A stretch of DNA of 33,972 bases from Synergistaceae bacterium DZ-S4 (lineage in GTDB: Bacteria; Synergistota; Synergistia; Synergistales; Synergistaceae): NCBI GenBank assembly GCA_025943965.1, contig JAPCWD010000017.1, positions 1-33,972 of the forward strand, read 5' to 3'. Positions 15,845-23,739 of the stretch are shown here, piece after piece; the first letter of the stretch is position 1, and every line of letters begins with the position of its first letter. Position numbers and translations under genes: made by a program. The notes below the pieces were generated by a model, which was not told the origin of the DNA, did not search any database, and saw nothing but the letters and a program-made list of their open reading frames with translations.

Positions 15845-18202
15845 TCATGCAGCTTCGTATATCGCTCTTTCAAGTTCTTTGACTGCTCTAAGATATGCAT
15901 CTTTGCCTCCGAAGAGACTTGCTATCCTCTTGGGGCTTCCTATGCGGTCAAAGGGTGCATTATCCAAAATTCTCGTATCTTCAAGCTCACTGATGCCCTG
16001 ATCCATGTACTTTTCCAAAAGGGCTGAGAGCACTTCCCGGCAAAGACCGGAATATTTGTACAGGTAGCCCTTCTTTCTTACGTGTTCTACACGTTCTCTT
16101 TTTGTGAGCGGTTTTTTGTCATAAGCTATGTGTAGGATAAGGTCAAAATCGTCAAGATCTTTTCCGGACTCTTCTTTAAGGGCATCAAGCAAAACGCCCC
16201 GGCTCTCCAATTCCTCAATAATAGCCTTCTTCTGTTCAGTGTTTGTCCAAGCGTTTAAAAATTCATCAAGCGTGGCAAATTCATCCAGAATGTTCCTCTT
16301 GCTGTAGTCCTTTATGCTTTCTGTGATAAGTTTTCCATTAATATCACAGTACTGGACCCGTTCATTGATGATCGTTACTATTACGCCGTTCACCCGAATT
16401 TTAGTATGAGGTTTATCTCCGAGGGATGTCCCTACCCTTGAAAGACTCTCCAACGTTTCCTGGTCGTCCTCTGTTTCCCGGTCATCAAAGATAAGTGGTG
16501 CTGTCTCATCTTCCTTGGGATTCCATTTGTCTCCTCCGTCACCTGCGTCAATTACGACCACCGGATCTCCGTCAAAATCAGGATCGGCAAATAACCGGCA
16601 GACGTTTCTGAAGTCCATTATTGTGAAGTATTCTTTGCCGTATTCAGGATAGAGCCTTGTACCCCGGCCAATTATCTGCTTGAACTCGGTCATTGAATTT
16701 ATATTGCTGTCAAGGACAATAAGCTTGCATGTCTTTACATCGACTCCGGTTGTCATCAGCTTTGAAGTCGTCACCAAGGCTGGGTATTTTTCATTTACAT
16801 CTATAAAATAATCCAGCTGGGCCTTGCCTTCAGGGTTGTCCCCGGTTATGCGCATGATATACTTCGGATTTTCGACGACAAGGTCTTTGTTTTCATTTAT
16901 TAGCGCCCGCCTCGTTCTTTCCGCATGTTCGATGTCCACACAGAAAACTATGGTTTTGCTGAAGCGCCCGTTAGCTGAAAGCCATTTGGTGATGCGGTTC
17001 GCTACTGCCTTGGTTCGTTCATCAATAATTAGGTTGTGGTCAAAATCCTTAATGTTGTATTCACGATCTTCTATCTCATTTCCGTTAACATCAAGCTGTC
17101 CCTTATACGGTCTCCAGCCTTCGAGATCTTTATCAAGACCGATCCTTATCACCTTGTAAGGTGCGAGGAATCCGTCATCAATGCCCTGTTTGAGGCTGTA
17201 TGTGTAAACAGGATCTCCAAAATATGTGATGTTGCTGATTTCCTTTGTTTCCTTTGGTGTCGCAGTCATTCCTATGTGGATAGCCGAGTTAAAGTAATCT
17301 AAGATCCTCCGCCACTGGGATTCTTCTCTCGCGCTGCCTCGATGGCATTCATCCACGATTATCAGGTCAAAGAATCCAGGCTGGAATTCTCTGAAAGGCT
17401 CATATCCGTCATCGCCGGACAATTGGTGGTAGAGGCTCATATATACCTCATACGAGCTGTCGAGTTTCCTGTCCTGTATTTTTGTCATTATTTTTTCGAA
17501 AGGCCTGAAATCCTGCTGCATAGTCTGGTCGATAAGTATGTTGCGGTCCGCAAGGTATAATACCCGCTTTACGGTTTTGGTTTTCAGCAGTTTCCAGATG
17601 ATTTGAAAGGCAGTGAAAGTTTTTCCTGTTCCCGTTGCCATGACAAGAAGGACCCTTCGTTGGCCTTTCGCGATGGCTTCAATCGTTTTGTCTATTGCTA
17701 TACGCTGATAGTAACGGGGTTTTTTTCGAGATAAGGAATCGAAATGATCCGGTTCCTCTATTATTCTTTCCTGTTTTTGATCAATATTTTTTCCGGTGAG
17801 ATAGCGTTCCCATAATTCATTTTCGGAAGGGAATTCATCCAGAGAGAGTTCTGTTTCTGCGCCGGTAAAGTAGTCATGTTCGATAAAACCGCATCCATTG
17901 GAAGAATAGGCGAAAGGAATATTTAATATCCCGGCATATTCCATTGCTTGCTGTATTCCGTCTCCGACAGAGTGATCCGCATCTTTGGCTTCGACTATAG
18001 CGAGGGGGCGGTGTCCCTCTTTACGGGTGAGAAGATAGTCAGCTTTCTTTTGTTTCCCCCTTGTTACTTTGTTTCCCCTGACTATGACCTGACCGTTTGT
18101 AAAGAAATGCTCCATAAAGACCTGTTCTTTGGCCCATCCTGCCCTTTCTATTGCAGGGGTTATATATCTGTTTTTTATGTCTTCCTCTGTCAGTTTTTTC
18201 AT
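15845..18202 (-). CDS. hsdR: Type I restriction endonuclease HsdR (EcoEI-like)
   Basis: 785 aa from the ATG that follows GAGGAGGA by 6 nt. The N-terminal nuclease has the PD-(D/E)xK residues D55 (KADYLL) and E71/K73 (IVEAKD). The superfamily 2 translocase has Walker A MATGTGKT (188-195), DECH (284-287), TAT (313-315), ITGDNPEG and GRGTRLYPEYGKEYF. The C-terminal region resembles the EcoEI_R_C domain, which contacts the methylase. All motifs are intact, so it should cut unmodified DNA after translocation. It is the first gene of the operon. Confidence 0.95.
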   Translation of the reverse strand: MKKLTEEDIKNRYITPAIERAGWAKEQVFMEHFFTNGQVIVRGNKVTRGKQKKADYLLTRKEGHRPLAIVEAKDADHSVGDGIQQAMEYAGILNIPFAYSSNGCGFIEHDYFTGAETELSLDEFPSENELWERYLTGKNIDQKQERIIEEPDHFDSLSRKKPRYYQRIAIDKTIEAIAKGQRRVLLVMATGTGKTFTAFQIIWKLLKTKTVKRVLYLADRNILIDQTMQQDFRPFEKIMTKIQDRKLDSSYEVYMSLYHQLSGDDGYEPFREFQPGFFDLIIVDECHRGSAREESQWRRILDYFNSAIHIGMTATPKETKEISNITYFGDPVYTYSLKQGIDDGFLAPYKVIRIGLDKDLEGWRPYKGQLDVNGNEIEDREYNIKDFDHNLIIDERTKAVANRITKWLSANGRFSKTIVFCVDIEHAERTRRALINENKDLVVENPKYIMRITGDNPEGKAQLDYFIDVNEKYPALVTTSKLMTTGVDVKTCKLIVLDSNINSMTEFKQIIGRGTRLYPEYGKEYFTIMDFRNVCRLFADPDFDGDPVVVIDAGDGGDKWNPKEDETAPLIFDDRETEDDQETLESLSRVGTSLGDKPHTKIRVNGVIVTIINERVQYCDINGKLITESIKDYSKRNILDEFATLDEFLNAWTNTEQKKAIIEELESRGVLLDALKEESGKDLDDFDLILHIAYDKKPLTKRERVEHVRKKGYLYKYSGLCREVLSALLEKYMDQGISELEDTRILDNAPFDRIGSPKRIASLFGGKDAYLRAVKELERAIYEAA

Positions 18203-18325
18203 TGGTTCCTCCTCTTTAACGATCTTGAAACAAGCCACATTAAAGTTTGGTGCCAATAAATTTATCAGGAGACCCAGATCTTTATCTTCTCTATGATTTA
18301 TGAATATTTATATTTTAACTTGAAA

Positions 18326-18375
18326 GTAAGATTTGTTGAGGCATTATACATAACGATCCAAATGTACTTTTAGAT
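18326..18375 (-). promoter_or_regulatory. Candidate promoter of the hsdRMS operon
   Basis: A consensus TATAAT on the minus strand (18343-18348) lies about 140 bp before the hsdR start in an AT-rich spacer. The -35 region is poor. No gene is visible between 18203 and 18796; the rest holds AT-rich sequence and repeats. Confidence 0.3.
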
Positions 18376-18513
18376 ATTATCACCAATATCAATAAGTATC
18401 CACAAGATGGCATCTAATTAAACAGGTATTTTAAATAAATGTTGGGGATTTTTATGGAATAAGTGAGAGTTCAACGAGATTATTGAGATTTTGACAAGGT
18501 ATTAAGCCACTGG

Positions 18514-18538
18514 TTCCCCGATGGAGACACTCGGGGAA
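18514..18538. repeat. TTCCCCGA/TCGGGGAA palindrome
   Basis: 8-bp arms around a 9-nt loop, followed by GACGAG. It is related to the palindromes at 607 and 4431. It lies in a gene-free stretch before the first small-gene element. Confidence 0.45.
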
Positions 18539-18779
18539 GACGAGAGCGCGGAGAAAGTCAGAATCAAAGGCTGGATTCCAAATCTCGGAACGCACACCAA
18601 ATAGTTCAGTCGTTACGGTGATTTGAAATGTCCCTCGTTCAAGGAACAGCTCCTTCCTGATCAAAGGCATACCGGGAAGACGAAAAAAGGGCTGGATCTT
18701 CAGATCCTAAACCAATCGACTTGCTATAGATTCCCTATTGACTCCCGTTCTAATTCAGTCTCCGCCTGCGTTTACAACC

Positions 18780-18819
18780 GCTTGCCAACTGCTGGCCTAT
18801 TGCTTGCCAACTGCTTGCC
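18780..18819 (-). repeat. GCTTGCC iterons at the 3' end of small gene copy 1
   Basis: GCTTGCC at 18780, 18802 and 18813, with GCTGGCC at 18791: exact 11-bp steps. These are the reverse complement of the GGCAAGC iterons. They overlap the end of the small gene and encode its last residues (ARQAVGKQ). Confidence 0.6.
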
Positions 18820-19105
18820 GAGCAGACTTGGCTTCTGTCTGCTTCTTTCCTTTCGGGATCTCGGGCGGATAGGGGGTGATGCAGTATTCCTGCATGGTCT
18901 CGGTCCAGGCTTCGTAGTCGCTCATCCCGGGGACTATCTTCTGCAAATTGGTCATGGCTTTTTTCGTTCTTTCCGCCTGCTTCATTGCATACTTCTTTGC
19001 TTCCTCACGGTCTGCCTTTTTCCAGACTCTCGGGAAGTAGATCATCCAGTGCTCCATTGTCTCTTCAGCTATTCTTTCTACCGACATCTCCATTATTGAC
19101 ACCAC
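18797..19105 (-). CDS. Small multi-copy protein of unknown function, copy 1
   Basis: 102 aa starting at GTG; the ATG four codons later (12 nt from GAGGG) may be the true start. The core is ERIAEETMEHWMIYFPRVWK, a charged helix, then MTNLQKIVPGMSDYEAWTET and MQEYCITPYPP, so it looks folded, acidic/aromatic and soluble, without a signal peptide. Copies at 28097 (four differences in 102 residues) and 32592 (different middle and tail) have the same promoter. No family is recognised. Conservation of the protein while the flanks vary argues it is a real gene, associated with the repeat arrays. Confidence 0.65.
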   Translation of the reverse strand: MVSIMEMSVERIAEETMEHWMIYFPRVWKKADREEAKKYAMKQAERTKKAMTNLQKIVPGMSDYEAWTETMQEYCITPYPPEIPKGKKQTEAKSARQAVGKQ

Positions 19106-19137
19106 CCCTCAAGTGAATGTTATTGATTTATTGTCTT

Positions 19138-19165
19138 ATAATATTACTATTGTTGATAGTGTCAA
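19138..19165 (-). promoter_or_regulatory. Promoter and dyad of small gene copy 1
   Basis: TTGACA (19160-19165), 16-bp spacer, TATTAT (19138-19143). The dyad CTAT-TGTTG-ATAG (19147-19159) fills the spacer and could be an operator. The same arrangement stands before copies 2 and 3. Confidence 0.6.
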
Positions 19166-19175
19166 GAGGGGAGAC

Positions 19176-19320
19176 AGGCGGAGGGTGCATCCGCCGGGGA
19201 ATTTACGAGAAATACACTCGTGGTGAATTCGCGACAGGGCCGGTCGCTGGGGAATTTGCATCGTTTTGCATCGCGGAGAATTGGCCCATAAATCTTAAAG
19301 ATAGAATTCACCTGCTGGGG
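19176..19320 (+). repeat. Hairpin array C with 9-nt linkers
   Basis: Order: GGCGGAGGGTGCATCCGCC header hairpin, linker GGGGAATTT, ACGAG..CTCGT, linker GGTGAATTC, GCGAC..GTCGC, linker GGGGAATTT, GCATCG-TTTT-GCATCGC, then GGAGAATTGGCCCATAAATC tail. It starts about 10 bp from the small gene promoter. Period is about 26-28 bp. Its tail runs into the GGGGTCCCACCAAACT segment shared with the region after array E. Confidence 0.7.
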
Positions 19321-19358
19321 TCCCACCAAACTTTCCAGCGACGGCAGTCGCTGCCGCT

Positions 19359-19464
19359 ATCGTTGTAATCGTTGTGCAACGATAACTAAAAAATAGATTT
19401 AAATTGCAACGATAAATGCAACGATAGCTTTATCGTTGCATTAATAAATTATTCATGCTAGGAT
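19359..19464 (+). promoter_or_regulatory. ATCGTTGC box cluster and promoter of the AlbA_2 gene
   Basis: Boxes of (G)CAACGAT or its complement at 19359, 19368, 19376, 19406, 19418 and 19432. They include the palindrome ATCGTTG-TG-CAACGAT and a wider one at 19418-19439. A promoter TTGCAT (19436-19441), 17 bp, TAGGAT (19459-19464) overlaps the last box, a layout suggesting repression, perhaps by the wHTH of the following protein. A partial copy of the cluster stands before the broken dinD. Confidence 0.6.
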
Positions 19465-19494
19465 ATCTTTATGAAATATGAGAGGAGGGGCAGG

Positions 19495-20769
19495 ATGGAC
19501 ATCAAAGAAAGATTTAACCTTGAGTTTAAGGAGAAAATAAACAAGAAATTTTTGAAGACTGTCAGCGCTTACGCGAACTACAATGACGAAGAAATTATAT
19601 TTGGTATTGATGATGCCGGAAATGTTGTGGGTCTGGATAATATTGATAATGAGTGCATCAAAATAGAAAACATGATAAATGATTCTTTGGATCCTGTCCC
19701 TCAATTTACAACAACCAGTGAAAACAAAGAGGGGAAAAACATTGTTGTGCTTCGTGTAAAAAAGGGCGGAGACACACCGTATTATTCGGGAGGAAAAACA
19801 TATAAGCGATCTGATACTTCAACCGTTGAGGTTGACAGATCTGAGTTAACAAGGCTGGCTTTGAATGGGGTCAACATGGATTATGAAAAACGAAAGGCAT
19901 CTTCGCAAAACTTAAGTTTTAATGTATTGAAACAAGCGTTAAATGAACGGGCTGGTATAAAAAGAACAGATTTAGATATTTTAAGAACTTTGAATCTGTA
20001 CGATGTTAGCGGGTATTTCAATATTGCCGGAGAATTACTGGCAGACAAAAACCAAATTAATTTTTCAGGAATCGATATCATCCGTTTTGGAGCGGATGTT
20101 GATCAGATCCTATACAGAGAGACAATCAACAATAAATCGCTGTTGTCACAATATTACAGGGCATTAGCAATTTTTGAACAGTACTACCAATATGAAGAAA
20201 TAGAAGGATATGAAAGAGTAAAAAAAGAGATGATCCCCCGAGAAGCCTTTCGGGAAGCATTGGCTAATGCCATAATTCACAGAGTGTGGGACATAAACTC
20301 TTATATTCAAATATCAATGTATGATGATTTGATCGAAATTAAATCACCGGGAGGTCTGCCTAACGGCCTTTCAAAGAAAGAATATCTGCACTATAACATA
20401 TCAGTATTGCGAAATCCGATCATATCCGGCGTATTCTATCGCCTGGGGATCATAGAAAAGTTTGGGACTGGGATTGCCAGGATAAACAGGGAGTATATCA
20501 ACAGCTTATCCAAACCAGATTTTCATATCGAAGAAAACAGCATATCCATCCTTCTGCCTGTTATAAGGACTGATACCTCAGACTTGGCGAAAGATGAAAT
20601 CAAAATATACAATTTATTGAAGAAAGAAAAAGAGCTGTCCAGAAAAGAATTGGACGACGCTCTTGGTTTTGATAAAGCTAAGACCATTCGGATCCTTAAC
20701 AATTTAGTAAAGAAGAAAATAATAATTAAGCAAAAGCAAGGCCCCGGAACCACCTATAAATTGATTTGA
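19495..20769 (+). CDS. AlbA_2 (Schlafen-type) / ATPase / winged-helix protein
   Basis: 424 aa from the ATG after GAGGAGGGG; an ATG eight codons upstream lacks a site. Residues about 5-120 form an AlbA_2 domain (FNLEFKEKINKKFLKTVSAY, EEIIFGIDDAGNVVGL, YKRSD). The middle holds a GHKL-like ATPase segment (AFREALANAIIHRVW, IEIKSPGGLPNGL, FGTGIARI). The last 60 residues are a winged helix (LSRKELDDALGFDKAKTIRIL). This is the COG2865 transcriptional regulator/RecG-like architecture, found as regulators and in defence islands. The operator boxes just upstream suggest autoregulation. Confidence 0.85.
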   Translation: MDIKERFNLEFKEKINKKFLKTVSAYANYNDEEIIFGIDDAGNVVGLDNIDNECIKIENMINDSLDPVPQFTTTSENKEGKNIVVLRVKKGGDTPYYSGGKTYKRSDTSTVEVDRSELTRLALNGVNMDYEKRKASSQNLSFNVLKQALNERAGIKRTDLDILRTLNLYDVSGYFNIAGELLADKNQINFSGIDIIRFGADVDQILYRETINNKSLLSQYYRALAIFEQYYQYEEIEGYERVKKEMIPREAFREALANAIIHRVWDINSYIQISMYDDLIEIKSPGGLPNGLSKKEYLHYNISVLRNPIISGVFYRLGIIEKFGTGIARINREYINSLSKPDFHIEENSISILLPVIRTDTSDLAKDEIKIYNLLKKEKELSRKELDDALGFDKAKTIRILNNLVKKKIIIKQKQGPGTTYKLI

Positions 20770-20858
20770 GGAAGACGGGCAAGCCAGCAACACTTCTTCG
20801 AATGCGTTGCGAGATCAGGAGGGATTGCTGAGCGGTCGTAGGGGGCATGGTCAGGATC

Positions 20859-21010
20859 AGGGAATTTACGAGAAATGCACTCGTGGTGAATTCGTAGCCT
20901 TTGGGCTGCGGTGAATTTGCAGCAAGGGTCACGCTGCGGGAAATTTGCTCGCTTCGCATCGCGGAGAATTGCCTGACTTAGTCAGGCGGGAACTAATTTT
21001 TAAAAGATTT
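20859..21010 (+). repeat. Hairpin array D with 9-nt linkers
   Basis: Five units: ACGAG..CTCGT, GTAGCC..GGCTGC, GCAGC..GCTGC, GCTCGCTTCGCATCGC (weak pairing) and GCCTGAC-TTA-GTCAGGC, separated by GGGAATTT, GGTGAATTC, GGTGAATTT, GGGAAATTT and GGAGAATT. It occupies most of the 20770-21069 gap after the AlbA_2 gene, exactly where an abiEii partner of the next gene would be expected. Open frames across it are not genes. Confidence 0.7.
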
Positions 21011-21069
21011 ATGGGTCAATTTACCGCCAGCTCAAAGGACCGAAATTTTACGGCTCATAGCTTCTCCGT

Positions 21070-21663
21070 TCATAGCAACGCCTCCAGATAATTTTTGAGG
21101 GGAGTTTCAACTCTGAGTTTTTTTGCATGATCCATGAGGATCGAGTAATCCGTTGACTTTAATTTCACAAATCGTTTTAATGCGTCATTCAGGATCTGGA
21201 TGTCTACGCGGCTTCTGCTTCTGATCAGATCACAGATCGTTCTTTCAAGAATATAGGTCCTGATCGGATTGCCATGGGCGCTTTTAACAGTTTCTACTCC
21301 CTGTTCATGAAGTTCTTTCTTGACGTAGTAGATTTTGAACCGGTCAGCCACATTACCAACCACTTTATATCCACTTGGAACAGAGGCTGAATATTGAAAG
21401 GGAGCCCTATCCGAAAGGCCATGCAAATATAGGGCTGTTTCATGAGAGTAGATCAGCTTCGGATATTTAGTTTGCATGAAATACATTTCATCCTCAATGG
21501 AATCAACTGACACATAAACACCCCTGCCTACTCTTTCAAGCTGCCCCTCTGACAGCATCTTCCGCAGGTAAACTCTGGGGATCTCATTTCTATCAAGATC
21601 CGAACTTAGAACTGTCCCGTGTTGCTTCTGAATTAGTTTTTTCAGCTTTTCAGGATGATCCAC
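21070..21663 (-). CDS. abiEi: AbiEi-family antitoxin, without its toxin
   Basis: 197 aa from the GTG 8 nt after GAGG; a GTG three codons earlier overlaps that site. Winged-helix N-terminus (LIQKQHGTVLSSDLDRNEI, VGRGVYVS) followed by the AbiEi core (LIYSHETALYLHGLSDRAPF, YSASVPSGY, YILERTICDLIRSRSRVDIQ). AbiEi proteins repress their operon and counter the AbiEii nucleotidyltransferase toxin. Here no abiEii follows; array D occupies the place. A palindromic operator stands just upstream. It may be a solitary antitoxin left after toxin loss, able to protect against related AbiEii toxins (inference). Confidence 0.85.
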   Translation of the reverse strand: MDHPEKLKKLIQKQHGTVLSSDLDRNEIPRVYLRKMLSEGQLERVGRGVYVSVDSIEDEMYFMQTKYPKLIYSHETALYLHGLSDRAPFQYSASVPSGYKVVGNVADRFKIYYVKKELHEQGVETVKSAHGNPIRTYILERTICDLIRSRSRVDIQILNDALKRFVKLKSTDYSILMDHAKKLRVETPLKNYLEALL

Positions 21664-21675
21664 GATTATCACCTC

Positions 21676-21723
21676 TTTTACAAATATACTTATATTATAT
21701 ATAATTTAAGTATATTTGTAAAA
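21676..21723. promoter_or_regulatory. Operator palindrome of orphan abiEi
   Basis: Perfect 17-bp inverted arms TTTTACAAATATACTTA (21676-21692) and its complement (21707-21723) around a 14-bp AT-rich centre. It is located just before the gene, fitting AbiEi-type autorepression. The same palindrome, with one arm at 13/17, occurs at 33308-33355. Confidence 0.75.
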
Positions 21724-21729
21724 TCAACC

Positions 21730-21812
21730 TAAGACTACAAGCGAAGGGAAGATGCCGCTAGGCGGGCGGGGAGGGCATCTGCGGGGAAGCTGCGACGAAA
21801 ATGTCGCGTGGA
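21730..21812. repeat. Hairpin modules between abiEi and the tRNA-binding gene
   Basis: GATGCC..GGCATC enclosing GGCGGGCGGGG, then GGGGAAGCTGCGACGAAAA followed by TGTCGCGTGG (GCGAC/GTCGC stem). These match modules of the hairpin arrays, with a GGGAAGCTGC linker variant also seen near 33010. They may end the rtcB operon transcript. Confidence 0.4.
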
Positions 21813-22163
21813 TCAGCAGGCTCTTGTCCCGTTGGGCACCGGAGTTTCAGGCTGTGCAAGGACGGGTGTTATCCCGTCTTCGTAACCGATATCAAAGAGC
21901 ATACCCTCAGACACTTCTCCGGCCATTTTTTTAGGCGGCAGGTTTACAACAAACAGAGCCTGCTTACCCTCTATCTCTTTCGGGTTTTTCCTCTCCTGCT
22001 TCATTCCAACGAGTATATTGCGTTTAAAAGTGCCGAAATCAACTGTCAGCCTGACAAGTTTCTGCGAATCGGGCACGTCTGCCACATTCAGTATTTCTCC
22101 GACCCTAATGTCTATCTTGTTAAGCAATTTAAATGATATTTCGGGTTTTACCGCATCTGTCAT
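21813..22163 (-). CDS. tRNA-binding (CsaA/MetG-C-type OB-fold) protein
   Basis: 116 aa from the ATG with GGAGGAGT at about 7 nt. A single EMAP-II-like OB fold: FKLLNKIDIRVGEILNVADV, DSQKLVRLTVDFG, ALFVVNLPPKKMAGEVSEGM. This corresponds to stand-alone tRNA-binding proteins such as CsaA and the C-terminal domain of bacterial MetRS. The last dozen residues (LAQPETPVPNGTRAC) follow the usual VxPxxxVPxG end. It lies 30 bp after rtcB on the same strand, a sensible pairing of RNA ligation and tRNA binding. Confidence 0.88.
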   Translation of the reverse strand: MTDAVKPEISFKLLNKIDIRVGEILNVADVPDSQKLVRLTVDFGTFKRNILVGMKQERKNPKEIEGKQALFVVNLPPKKMAGEVSEGMLFDIGYEDGITPVLAQPETPVPNGTRAC

Positions 22164-22193
22164 CTTATTACTCCTCCAAACAAGCAATTATTA

Positions 22194-23387
22194 TTAATGA
22201 TCACCTGGGCCATAGCCTCCTTTTCTTCTGCGCCAGCCTTGCCTCTCTGAAGCCTTAAAGTTATAAACCGGCCGCAGATGATCTGTAATATCCGCAGTAT
22301 CTGAGATATTTGTGATTATCTCGTTCATCGGCTTATAGGCTTCGGGACACTCGTCCAGTGTATCGCAGCTGACCGAGGTGGTATATATCCCCTCCATGGA
22401 CTTCCTATATTCGTTCATGCTGCATACCTCCATTGCCATAGTGCGCGACATCAGGCGTCCTGCTCCGTGCGGGGCCGAAAAGTTCCAGTCCGGATTTCCC
22501 TTGCCTATACAAAGCAGGCTGCCATCACGCATATTTATCGGGATAAGCAGGCGTTCTCCTTTCTGTGCGGACACCGCACCCTTGCGCAAAATCATTTTGC
22601 CGGTGTCTATATAGTTATGTATTGTAGTGAAGGTATCATTTATCTTCCAGCCCATATGTCCGCAGATGCGGTCTGCTATCGCCTGCCTGTTTATTTGCGC
22701 AAATTTCTGAACTATTTTCATATCGTGGATGTATGAAGTGAAGAGCTTGTTTGATCTGCCGTCCTTAGAGAAGATATCATCCTCCAGGTAAGCTAAAGCT
22801 TTCGGCGGAAGTTCCGTGTTTTCAGATACGCACTTGCGGAGTTTCCAGGCGGCGTCCTGATACCACTCAGCGACCTCAAGTCCCAGGTGCCGGCTTCCTG
22901 AATGGACGACCAGACAGTAATTTCCCCTCGTGTCTTTGTCAATCTCAATAAAATGGTTGCCGCCGCCAAGGCTTCCTATACTTCTGTATGCCTTGTCTAT
23001 TTCAACATGTTTGCCGCATTCAAGTTCACTGAGGTCTATCGAAGAGGCAATGTTAAGCGGATCCTTATTTATTGAAAACCCGCTTGGTATATAACTTCTG
23101 ATAAATTCGTCCAGTTTAAAGTAGTCGATCGAATAAGTGTCGATATATGCAACTGTCATGCCACAGCCTATGTCTACACCAACAAGGTTCGGCACCACTT
23201 TATCCCTGATCGTCATAGTAGTGCCGATCGTACAGCCTGCTCCTGTGTGAACATCAGGCATTATACGTATACGGCTGCCCTCGGCAAAAGACTGATTGCA
23301 GAGCTCTAATATCTGCGCGCCGGCAGATGGTTCGATATTGTCAGTGAAGACCTTAGCCGTATTGTATTTTCCGCGGATCTCGATCAT
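22194..23387 (-). CDS. rtcB: RtcB-type 3'-phosphate RNA ligase
   Basis: A 397-aa RtcB-family ligase, which joins RNA 3'-phosphate or 2',3'-cyclic phosphate to 5'-OH ends using GTP and Mn2+. Metal and active-site motifs: MPDVHTGAG (43-51), GVDIGCGM (70-77), LGGGNHF (140-146), VVHSGSRHLG (160-169) and APHGAGRLMSR (305-315), which contains the guanylylated histidine. The C-terminus VYNFKAS followed by a basic tail is usual. The ribosome site is weak (AAGAG). It belongs to the shorter RtcB lineage. It would repair tRNAs cut by stress or phage-triggered nucleases. Confidence 0.93.
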   Translation of the reverse strand: MIEIRGKYNTAKVFTDNIEPSAGAQILELCNQSFAEGSRIRIMPDVHTGAGCTIGTTMTIRDKVVPNLVGVDIGCGMTVAYIDTYSIDYFKLDEFIRSYIPSGFSINKDPLNIASSIDLSELECGKHVEIDKAYRSIGSLGGGNHFIEIDKDTRGNYCLVVHSGSRHLGLEVAEWYQDAAWKLRKCVSENTELPPKALAYLEDDIFSKDGRSNKLFTSYIHDMKIVQKFAQINRQAIADRICGHMGWKINDTFTTIHNYIDTGKMILRKGAVSAQKGERLLIPINMRDGSLLCIGKGNPDWNFSAPHGAGRLMSRTMAMEVCSMNEYRKSMEGIYTTSVSCDTLDECPEAYKPMNEIITNISDTADITDHLRPVYNFKASERQGWRRRKGGYGPGDH

Positions 23388-23446
23388 CTCTTAAAGACCC
23401 CCTCATTGGAACCATTTACACTGCAACATACATTTTTGTCAACGCC

Positions 23447-23640
23447 GGAGAATTGCGGCTCATGGAGCCGCTGGGAATTTGCAGCCTCTGGGCTGCGGAG
23501 AATTCGCAATCCGAAAACCTGATCGCTGAAGAATTTGCTCGCTTCGCATCGCGGTGAATTTGCAACGCTTTGCGATGCTTGCGTTGCGGAGAATTAGCCC
23601 GTAAGTCTTAAAAACTGAATTCACCGGCTGGGGTCCCACC
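23447..23640 (+). repeat. Hairpin array E with 9-nt linkers
   Basis: Units GCGGCTC..GAGCCGC, GCAGCC..GGGCTGC, a weak GCAATC..GATCGC, GCTCGCTTCGCATCGC, and GCAACGC..GCGTTGC, with linkers GGAGAATT, GGGAATTT, GGAGAATTC, AGAATTT, GGTGAATTT, then GGAGAATTAGCCCGTAAGTC tail. The following GGGGTCCCACCAAACT segment is shared with array C. Confidence 0.7.
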
Positions 23641-23671
23641 AAACTCTCCGGCGACGGCAGTCACTGCCGCT

Positions 23672-23739
23672 ATCGTTGCAATCGTTGTGCAACGATAGCG
23701 AAAAAATAGATTTAAATTGCAACGATTAATACAACGATA
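23672..23739 (+). promoter_or_regulatory. ATCGTTGC box cluster, second copy
   Basis: Near-copy of 19359-19425 with the palindrome ATCGTTG-TG-CAACGAT and two further CAACGAT boxes, but without the last box and promoter. The copy seems displaced with array E in front of an unrelated broken gene. Confidence 0.55.

Noticed and set aside
19176..20990. Hairpin arrays as CRISPR arrays
   Set aside because: The constant part is only 9 nt and the intervening units are short, mostly self-complementary and partly shared between arrays; no cas genes are present.
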